Of a stretch of 14,109 nucleotides of DNA, positions 1 through 7,763 are shown piece by piece; the first letter of the stretch is position 1; each line of letters starts with the position of its first letter. Both the position numbers and the translations under genes were made by a program. The notes under the pieces were generated by a model, which ran no database searches, was not told the origin of the DNA, and worked only from the letters and a program-made list of their open reading frames with translations. The stretch lies in NCBI GenBank assembly GCA_000151295.1, contig GG745358.1, positions 664,348 through 678,456 on the forward strand, read 5' to 3'. Origin of the DNA: Allomyces macrogynus ATCC 38327. Taxonomy: Eukaryota; Blastocladiomycota; Blastocladiomycetes; Blastocladiales; Blastocladiaceae.

Positions 1-1530
1 TTCAATGCGCACGGTCCCGTCGAGCCCGCCCGACAACGCGAGTCCCGTTGGCCTCGTCAAAGTGCACGCCCGTCACGGCGCCGCGGTGGCCCGCGAGGGT
101 TTGCACGCAGGTGCGGGTTTCGAGGTTCCAGAGTCGCACAAGGCCGTCCATGGACGAGGTCATGAGGAAGGGTTCGTCGAGATGGCATGCCGTGATCCGT
201 GGTTGCAGTGACGCCGTCGGCGGGACGAGCGGGAAGACGAGGTGCGAGTTACGGCGCCAGTTGCGCTCGATAATCAGTCGTTCGGCGTAGACGGCCTTCC
301 AGTTGCGCCGGCGGTTACGGTGCAGCGCGTTGACGGCCGTGTCGGTGGGACCATTGACGTGCCGTGTCATACCTTGCCGTTCCGGAACCGCGGCTGACGA
401 GCCGTGGATCGACCCGGGTGCGACCGACCCGGACCGCTTGACGCGCTTGAGCGGCGGTTGGTCGAGGCACGCGCGCATCGCGTCATCGTCGTCGTCGCTG
501 TCGTCATTGTCGTCGGACGACGGCGGGTTCAAGAGCGCCGAGACGGGAATGGTTGAGACAATCGGCATTTGGCCGCCGCACGAGGTCGGTGCTGCCGGGA
601 CGCGCGAGAGAGAAGTAGAAGAGCTCGTGAGCGCGGGACGCACGTCGCCCTTGCCGTCGCCGCTCGCCGCCGAGCTGGGACCAGGGGCACCAGACGACGA
701 CGCAGCCGGCGCGACCCCCGTCGTCGACGAATCCGACGAGCACCGCGTGCGCTTGCGTTTCCGCGACAACATGGGCAACCCCCACCCGCACTTGGCGCAC
801 CGCTTGTCGATATGCTGCAGACACATGCGGTGCCAGAGCACGTCGTCGTTGGCGAGCCGAGCCCAGGCCTTGGAGACTTGCGCGGCACGGCACAGCGACT
901 TGGCGTCGAGGTACTGCAGCACGCGCAGCGCCAGTTCCATGGGCAGTTGCGAGATGAGGTCCATTTTCATGACGGGCGCAATCGCGCGCGAGACGACGGT
1001 GAGCTGAGGCATGCAGCACGCGTCGAGCAGGCCGAGGAGGATCGTCTCGCGCAGGCGCGACGACGAGGCGGCAAAGGTTGTCCACATTTGCGCGACTTGG
1101 GTCTGCGCCGGGGCCGGTAATTGTTGTAGGAGCTATTCGACAAGAATTTGAGCGGATCAGTTTGACTGGCCAGGCATCACAGGAGTGGAGAAGGGACCAA
1201 CTGTAGCAACAAACGTACCGCGTCGAGGTCGACTCGCGGCTCCTTGGCGCGCACGTCAGGGCGATGGCGATAACAGACCGACGGCGCCACGGCCGTACTG
1301 GCCGACGTTGCGCCGGTGGCGGCTGCACCAGCGGTTCGAGGCGCCGCACGCGCAAGAACAGTGGCAGTGGGAGAGCGCGACGAAAGTGACCATGCTGTCG
1401 TTGCTGCTGCTGCCATGGGGCCCGGCGAGGGCGTGCGCAGAGCCATTGCGGTCGACAAGGTCATGGGCGGCGGGGACACGGTGGTTGCGGTCCGAGGTGG
1501 CGGAAGCATCGGCGGCGGTGTTGCGGACAT
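1..1530 (-). CDS. MET30: Met30/sconB-like F-box and WD40 protein (partial, frameshifted near the edge)
   Basis: Substrate receptor of an SCF (Skp1-Cullin-F-box) ubiquitin ligase; in yeast and Aspergillus this family controls sulfur-assimilation transcription factors. Proposed exons are 1219-1530 and 1-1102; the 1103-1218 intron starts GTACGT, ends GCGCAG and is phase 0. Exon 1 encodes a Pro/Ala/Ser-rich N-terminus ending in CYRHRPD, a signature of the Met30/sconB N-terminus. Exon 2 has the pre-F-box block with CCMPQL, the F-box (about 812-964, MDLISQLPMELALRVLQYLD), then HIDKRCAKCGWGLP, which is highly typical of this subfamily. An acidic Asp-rich linker, WKAVYAERL and the first WD40 repeat follow. 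The propeller continues off the left edge. At 37-43 the frame shifts: the good WD40 continuation (ALSGGLDGTVRIE) lies in another frame. The start at 1530 is a guess; in-frame Met codons also occur at 1776 and 1506. Confidence 0.85.
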
Positions 1531-2131
1531 GGACGGATGAATGGTTGTTGGGTTTCGTCTGGTCGGGCTCGGAGCGCGGATCTGCGCGGGTTGGGGTGCG
1601 AGCGTCGATCTGCGGGCAGCGGTCCTGCGAGCGGTGCGGTACGTGTAGAGCTTGCGTACGCGGCCGTCGAGCGCTGGTGGTGGTGCTGCTGTTGGTCTGT
1701 CGTGGTTGACGTTGGCCCGGTGGTCGGTTTGGTGGTTCTCGCAGTCGACGGTGGTGGTGCAAGGACCCGCCAGCATGTCGCATCGAGCAAGCACGCCAGC
1801 CCACCAGCTCGAACAGGGGCCGGCTAGCAAGCCACGCACACGCCTCGCCTCGCACGTGCGCGCGAGAGGAGCGCCACCTGCGCCGCTGTTGCCATTGCTA
1901 AGTTTGGCAGTTTGGCGCCTTGCCAACCCAAAATGGCGCGATCTTGACCTCTTGTTGCCCGCTCTTGCGCCCGCATGGCGCCATCCTGCATCACCGGCTT
2001 GTAAATAGAGAAAATGACCACGAGAAATAAAGCTATTTTATGGAAATACGGAGAACAATCAACGAGGCCGACGAGCCGAGCAAAGACACGACGGTCAACA
2101 CGACAGCCAACACAACGACTCGCGGCACGCC
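1531..2131. other. Intergenic region between MRPL1 3' end and MET30-like 5' end
   Basis: No convincing gene. An open frame on the minus strand runs upstream from the first MET30-like exon, but its composition is low-complexity Arg/Thr/Pro and it has no family signature. It is probably 5' UTR and promoter. An AT-rich patch at about 2000-2060 contains ATAAAA on the minus strand (2036-2041), about 90 bases past the MRPL1 stop. That could be its polyadenylation signal. I see no repeat or RNA gene. Confidence 0.5.
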
Positions 2132-3182
2132 CTAGAACGTAAACTGGGTCATGCGCAGCGGCAACGCCGGCGAAAACGTTGCGTTCATCCAAATCTTGTG
2201 GACAAACTTGTTGCGCTTGATCTTCTTCTTGCCCGGTGCCAGCGCGATATACCCCATCACCTCGTCGAGCACAAACTTGAGGTTCTTCTCCACCTGTTCG
2301 GGCGTGAACCCGACTTTTCCCACCGTCACGCGCACGTCGCCCGTACGGCCCGACGTGTACCGAATCGAGTTTTTCAAGACATCAATCGTCATGGCCAGCT
2401 CGGTCGTGACCGTGCCCTTTTTCACGTTCGGCATCAAACCCTTGGGACCGAGAATCTTGGCCACCTTGGTCGCGACCGTGAACGACTCGGGCGTCGAAAT
2501 GACCATGTCGAATTGCAGCTCGCCCTTGGTGATGGGCTCAATTAGGTCGGTCGTGCCCACAATGTCGGCGCCCGCTGCCTTGGCCGCCTCGGCCGCAGCA
2601 CCCTACACATCGTCCACCCCGGTGGTCGCGTCAATCTCTTGGCCACCATTGCCGTTTGCACGGATAATTGCGCACGGAGAGGACAAGACGGACCTCGGCA
2701 AAGCATAGAATCCTGATCTTCTTGGGCACTTTTTCGGGCAAAATGAGCGTGCCACGCAGCGGCGGCATGCCCTTTTCCGGGCGCACCTTGATCAGCGCAT
2801 GGATCGAGTGGTTGGGCTGCGCGCCCTCGCGGTTCTACACGTCATGCATGGCAACATGAGTGCCCGAAGCGCAACAAGTCCACTCGTCGCAAACAGGTTT
2901 GGGCATTGGTTGCAGCATTTCGGCGTCAAAGTGCCATACGTTGAGAATGGCCACGGCGTCCTTGATCAACAGGCGGTTGTCGACAATGTCGTCGGCCTTT
3001 TTCTTCTTCTTGCGGCGGCACCCGGTCGTTGCCGTCGTGCGGTACGGAATGGCCGTGAGCGTGGGTGCCGCGCGGTGCGCGAGCAGGAACCCGGCCGGGA
3101 GCACGGTCCGTGCACTGTTCGGGGCGGTGGCCGACGCCGAGCGCATGGCGGCCGTGGTCGACGTGGCCAGTGACCGCAGCAT
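2132..3182 (-). CDS. MRPL1: Mitochondrial large-subunit ribosomal protein L1 (uL1m)
   Basis: Structural protein of the mitochondrial ribosome L1 stalk, which binds 23S-type rRNA near the E site. Exons are 2940-3182, 2694-2834 and 2132-2602, giving 284 residues. Introns are 2835-2939 (GTATGG...TGTAG) and 2603-2693 (GTCCGT...TGTAG, a weak donor); both are phase 0 and both remove in-frame stops. The start at 3182 has a strong Kozak context (ACCATG). The first roughly 60 residues are rich in Arg, Ser, Ala and Thr with almost no acidic residues, as in a mitochondrial presequence, and are followed by a Lys run (KKKKK). L1 hallmarks are LRGTLILP (exon 2), AAKAAGADIVG (exon 3 start) and GPKGLMPN at about residues 180-187, followed by the KVGFT segment. 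Length and order fit fungal MRPL1. It is transcribed divergently from the RAB11 gene. A cytosolic uL1 is unlikely because the core is bacterial-type. Confidence 0.93.
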
Positions 3183-3661
3183 GGTGGGCAGCAGCTGATC
3201 CAAGTGCGGCGAGTTGGCCGCGGTTGATTCAAGTCGAAATGCCGAAAAATCGGTCGTGCCGGTGCGCTGTGACCCAAACGACGTTGAGCAACAGCGTCTG
3301 CTTGCCGATCAAAGTCGTGCGTGCGGTGGATCGCAGCAGGTGGGCTCACGCGGAAATGAGCTGGATGGGATCAGCGAGTGGCGTTGAGCTTCCTGGCACG
3401 TGCCACTCGACAGGAGTGACGGTCGAGTGGCGGCGCGTGTAGCCACCGCCACGAACCACTGCACGCCAACTTCCACCAACCGCCGCCACCGCTCTCGAGC
3501 ACGGCACGCACGACTCGGTTCACGACGTGGCCAGCTTCTCTCTCCACACCGGCTCTCGACCCAGCTGCAACGCCCTGCACGTTTGGGATCCGCGCCGCTC
3601 CACCGAGGGACCCGCTCAGCAACCGCTCCACCGCGTGTTTCCCCCCATTTCGCCACCAATC
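3183..3661. promoter_or_regulatory. Divergent promoter region of MRPL1 and RAB11
   Basis: This 479-bp interval separates two genes that start in opposite directions, so it must hold both promoters and both 5' UTRs. I see no TATA box. It contains a CACGTG-centred palindrome (3394-3405) and three copies of a CGAGTGGC-type motif in mixed orientation (3375-3383 forward, 3403-3409 inverted, 3424-3432 forward). The stretch just upstream of the RAB11 start is C-rich on the plus strand. Open frames here have no recognisable protein content. Confidence 0.6.
3394..3405. promoter_or_regulatory. E-box palindrome (TGGCACGTGCCA)
   Basis: A perfect 12-bp palindrome with the CACGTG core recognised by bHLH factors (Cbf1, Pho4 and USF families). 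It lies between the divergent MRPL1 and RAB11 starts. Binding is inferred from the core only. Confidence 0.4.
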
Positions 3662-4655
<994 letters not shown>

Positions 4656-5201
4656 ATTCTCGTGTCGATCGTTGTGACTTTTCTGTTTTCCTCAGCGCTC
4701 GCTCGGCACCCGTGCACGTCGCGCACACGTACGAGCGCTGAGTCCACGTCGTCTTTGCGTTTGTCATTCTAGATTCACGTTGGGGCCGGAGAGGAGGGGA
4801 TTGAGGGTGCAGGAGGCCTTCTTGCGCCTGCTCACTCCCACAGTTTTGCTAGCCACAGACACGGATGGGGCGCGTTATGGATTTTTTTTCTTGTGATCTC
4901 CGGTTCCATGGCCACAACGCGCTCTTGCCATTTGATTGTACACTATGTTTTGCAGTTGTGACTTGACGGCCGGCTCAAAATCTGGCGAGCCTCCTTCACT
5001 TGCTCTGGCCAGCCAGAGTCACCAATCACACCATGACTCGGCCAGCAGAGTCCACCTTGGAGTCTTGTCGCTCTTAGCCTTGGACCACCTTCAAACGACG
5101 CGTCGTCGTGACTGTCAGCTTCTCCTGCCCGCCATGAAGGCGCGTTCGCTGCGTGCGCTTCGACTTGTCGCGTGGTTGCGACTTGGTGCGAGACGCGGAA
5201 A
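4656..5201. other. Intergenic region after RAB11
   Basis: It holds the RAB11 3' UTR, with an 11-bp inverted repeat at 4691-4742, a T-rich stretch near 4880-4892, and the GNAT gene promoter. The frame of the GNAT gene stays open upstream to about 4936 with in-frame Met codons. That extension has little protein-like character except for the basic stretch after the Met at 5134. No other gene is supported. Confidence 0.5.
4691..4742 (+). repeat. Inverted repeat / potential RNA stem-loop in the RAB11 3' UTR
   Basis: CTCAGCGCTCG (4691-4701) is matched perfectly by its reverse complement at 4732-4742, with a 30-base loop that itself contains self-complementary CGTG/CACG and GTGC/GCAC segments. It begins 36 bases after the RAB11 stop codon. 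The transcript could fold into a long GC-rich hairpin. Function is unknown. Confidence 0.55.
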
Positions 5202-5207
5202 TATAAA
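5202..5207 (+). promoter_or_regulatory. TATA box of the GNAT acetyltransferase gene
   Basis: TATAAA in a locally AT-rich island (gaaatataaacg) within GC-rich surroundings, about 100 bases before the proposed ATG at 5308. A start of transcription near 5230 would exclude the upstream in-frame Met codons and is one reason 5308 was chosen. Confidence 0.55.
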
Positions 5208-5307
5208 CGTGCTGTTCCCGGCGTACTCTACCTCAACCCAAGTCGCAACGATTTCAGCGCTCGCCAGTCCGCGCAAATTGCAACCCAACCCGCCCATTTC
5301 ATCAAGC

Positions 5308-5982
5308 ATGGCCAGCACCGAGCCCACCGCGCCCGCAAAGCACGACAGCGATACTGAGCAGGACCAAGCACTCGCCGTCCACTTCCATCTGCCCAAGACG
5401 ACCAACCCGTCCACATTCGACGACGACATTTACCTGACCTCGTGGACGTTCGCCGACGCGCCGCACATCGCCGCTAGTATCGACCTAACCATCCACACGA
5501 ACCTGCTCGTCATCCCATGGCCATATACTGAAGACCATGCGCGCGAATACATTTCCATGACCATTGCCGCACCGGGAATGGTCGCGGGCCCTCCCCCTAC
5601 CGACGGCCCCGCCGATAACCTCACGCGGTTCATGGCCATTCGACTCGGCTCCCCCACGTCCCCCGCCGTTGGTTCCATTGGGTTCGAGTGGCCGCGCTCG
5701 TACTTGATGGAAATCGGGTACTGGCTCGCGGAGAGCGCGCGCGGGCGCGGGCTGATGCCGAGGATCATTGAGCATATTGTGCTGCCGTACGCGGCGCGCG
5801 TGAAGGAGTGTGCGCGGGTTCAGATTGCCTGTTTCACGTTCAACAAGGCCTCGGCGCGGGTCGCAGAAAAGGCCGGGTTCGAGTACGAGGGCGAGCTGCG
5901 CAACTGGCATATGCCGCATGGAGTGCCCACGGATGCGGCCATGTATTCTTGGGTTCGTGCGCGTGCTTCTCCACCCGGGTGA
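5308..5982 (+). CDS. GNAT-family N-acetyltransferase (RimJ/RimL, Acetyltransf_3 type)
   Basis: Transfers an acetyl group from acetyl-CoA to an amine; the substrate cannot be read from the sequence. It is 224 residues and intronless. The GNAT fold is visible: N-terminal strand with LTSWTFADAPHIAASI (about 43-58), the family motif PWPYTEDHAREYI (70-82), the central EIGYWLAESARGRG (135-148, with the acetyl-CoA pyrophosphate-binding R-G-R-G loop), and a C-terminal FNKASARVAEKAGFEYEGELR (178-198), which is the classic 'N..S..v.ek.GF..EG' block. The first 40 residues are polar and probably disordered. The start at 5308 has A at -3 and G at +4. An in-frame Met at 5134 would add 58 residues that are basic and could be a mitochondrial presequence, but the TATA box at 5202 lies inside that extension. 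Confidence 0.88.
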   Translation: MASTEPTAPAKHDSDTEQDQALAVHFHLPKTTNPSTFDDDIYLTSWTFADAPHIAASIDLTIHTNLLVIPWPYTEDHAREYISMTIAAPGMVAGPPPTDGPADNLTRFMAIRLGSPTSPAVGSIGFEWPRSYLMEIGYWLAESARGRGLMPRIIEHIVLPYAARVKECARVQIACFTFNKASARVAEKAGFEYEGELRNWHMPHGVPTDAAMYSWVRARASPPG

Positions 5983-6131
5983 GCGTGTCGTGGAGGCTGG
6001 GTCTGGGGCGGATGGTGAAACTCACGGTCGCGCTCCCGTTGTAGATTCCACCCCACGCGCGCCAAGTTTAGAGCGGGTGCAGAATTTTAGCCGGTGGCCT
6101 GTCAAGTTTTTCTCCTTTCTCTTCCTCAATA

Positions 6132-6161
6132 TAAAATGGAATGGCGTAAAATGGAATGGCG
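6132..6161 (+). repeat. Two-copy 15-bp tandem repeat (TAAAATGGAATGGCG)
   Basis: The 15-base unit occurs twice with no mismatch (6132-6146 and 6147-6161), 150 bases after the GNAT stop. It may be a simple slippage duplication in the 3' UTR. Confidence 0.8.
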
Positions 6162-6525
6162 TCGTGCTCGCCAAACAACAGATGCATCTGTTCTCTTGCT
6201 TGATGCGTTCGCGCAAAAGCATTTGCATTTGGCTCTGTTGATACTTCACAGGGACTTATTCCCTGAACTGAATCCGCACAAACTCGTTGAATCTCCTCCT
6301 CTCAGTTGGCGATGCTTTCCGTGAGCATCACGAGCCGGATCACGGCCCGACCAAAACAGAGTGCTTCGTTCGATCCGGGCCAAGCGTGTGCATGAAGGGG
6401 TGGCGCCCGCCTCCACCAGTTCCCTGGCCGCGGTCGCTTGGCACACAAGACGCGTGCAACAGCCCCGATGCAACACGCCAGAAACAAGCCCGCACAACAA
6501 CGCGACGTTGGTCCTTGTTCTCAGG

Positions 6526-6533
6526 TATAGATA
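6526..6533 (+). promoter_or_regulatory. TATA-like element upstream of the cysteine-rich membrane protein gene
   Basis: TATAGATA, 91 bases before the ATG at 6624, in an otherwise GC-rich region. The distance resembles that of the TATA box of the neighbouring GNAT gene, but the match is weaker. Confidence 0.3.
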
Positions 6534-6623
6534 CACTCACGTCCCTCGGGTCTCGGCCAGCGTTCGATCCACTCCCCACCCACGCTCTCCGTTCCACATT
6601 GCACACTGACCAACCGAGAAACG

Positions 6624-7433
6624 ATGCAATCACTCTTGTTCACGCACCCGTCGCGTCGCGCCCGCGTGTCACTCTCCGCGGCGTGGGCCATGCTCGCGCT
6701 GGTCGCCGTCTTTTTGCTGCCGCTCCTCGCCACGCCCGCGCTCGCCGACGTCGGATCGCCTCGCAAGTGCACAACAAATGTCGACTGCAAAGCAAGTGCG
6801 TAATTCCGCGCTTCGATTTCCGTCGCTGGTGACGGTAGCGTTCTTCGCCAGCTGGCTGTTCCCTGCACGGCATTTCCGACAGCGCGCAGCGGACTCAACG
6901 ACGATTTGACCCTGAACCACAGAGTACCAAGAGTTTTGCGACCCGCAAATCAAGTTCTGCGTGATCCCGACGTGCAGCGCGACAAACGATGATTACGCGT
7001 GCGAAAACTACGTACGGCTCGATTCTTTTGTGCTCCTGGCTGCGCGAACACGCATTTGAAATCATGTCCAAATCACACATGTCAACTAATCGCCCTCAAT
7101 CCATACCAGAACTCAACGACCTACTGCTCGTCCATGTCGCGCTGCGTGAACCGCCTCCAACTCAACGCTCCTTGCTCGCTCGACCTGCAGACCAAGCATA
7201 ATGAGCCGTGCTCGCAGAACCTGATTTGCGATCCCAGGTCGCGCACGTGTGTCTCGACCATGACGTTCTGGGCCAAGAACATGGCCTGGATCATTTCGCT
7301 GATTGTCGTGCTCGTCTTGGGCACGATCTGCTGCTGCTTCTGCCTTGGTTGCCTATGCTTTAAAAGCGTCAAGGGTGCAGGCAAACTGTCGGGCAAGTTG
7401 CCGTTCACGAACCGTCGCGATCAAGGGCAGTGA
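6624..7433 (+). CDS. Cysteine-rich single-pass membrane protein, family unknown
   Basis: I do not recognise a family. Exons are 6624-6795, 6923-7011 and 7110-7433, giving 194 residues. Introns are 6796-6922 (GTGCGT...CACAG, phase 1) and 7012-7109 (GTACGG...ACCAG, phase 0). Residues 1-41 form a signal peptide: a basic segment (RRAR), a hydrophobic core, and a likely cleavage after ATPALA. The ectodomain (42 to about 140) has 12 cysteines in short-spaced pairs (CTTNVDC, FCDPQIKFC and so on), an even number that suggests disulfides. It distantly recalls EGF-like or Dickkopf-N patterns, a weak resemblance only. N88-S-T is a potential glycosylation site. One transmembrane helix lies at about 144-170 and ends in CCCFCLGCLC, a likely palmitoylation cluster, followed by a short basic tail. 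Topology is predicted type I. An inexact second copy of the tail-coding segment follows the stop. Confidence 0.78.
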
Positions 7434-7500
7434 GTGTCAAGGGTCCAGGCAAGCTGTCGGGCAAGATGCCGTTCACGAACCGTCGCGATCAAGAGCAGTA
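7365..7500 (+). repeat. 68-bp tandem duplication spanning the end of the membrane-protein gene
   Basis: Copy 1 (7365-7432) encodes the last cytoplasmic residues, VKGAGKLSGKLPFTNRRDQ, and the stop. Copy 2 (7433-7500) repeats it with about six substitutions and would encode VKGPGKLSGKMPFTNRRDQ plus its own stop (TAA, 7499-7501). The 68-base period puts copy 2 out of frame with copy 1, so normal translation ends at 7433. The junction reads CA/GTGAGT, a perfect splice-donor match. Confidence 0.9.
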
Positions 7501-7501
7501 A

Positions 7502-7763
7502 TGCGGTTGTGATGTTGTTGGGTGTTCTCCCTGTTCGTTTGTTGTGAATGGACGCTGTTTGCTATTTGATGGCTGGACGTGTTGATTTACCTCCTTTTCT
7601 GGCTCCCTGCGCTCCCGCTCACGGTGGAACACGACAGTTATCGCTAAAAAAAGAGCATATTTATCATAACCACCAATTTTGTCACGACCCGACTAGTTTT
7701 TCGCCAGTACAGCTCCCCCCTCCTCCTGCGCCCTCAATCCTTGCCCCCCTCGCTTCCCAAGTC
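7502..7763. other. Convergent 3' intergenic region
   Basis: It lies between the stops of a plus-strand and a minus-strand gene, so it holds two 3' UTRs and no promoter is needed. An AT-rich patch at about 7640-7682 (A-run, then catatttatcataa) is the probable polyadenylation zone. No gene seen. Confidence 0.55.

Larger units (their letters stand above)
5983..6623. other. Intergenic region between the GNAT gene and the cysteine-rich membrane protein gene
   Basis: No supported gene. It contains the GNAT 3' region, a tandem 15-bp repeat at 6132-6161 in an AT-rich context, and a TATA-like TATAGATA at 6526-6533 about 95 bases before the next ATG. Open frames on both strands are short and without domain features. 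Confidence 0.5.

Noticed and set aside
303..1007. 234-codon open frame on the plus strand
   Set aside because: Antisense to the F-box exon of the Met30-like gene, which has strong family signatures on the minus strand.
4936..5307. N-terminal extension of the GNAT protein from 4936
   Set aside because: The sequence before 5134 looks non-coding, and a TATA box at 5202 and good Kozak context at 5308 favour the short form. The extension from 5134 is kept only as a finding.
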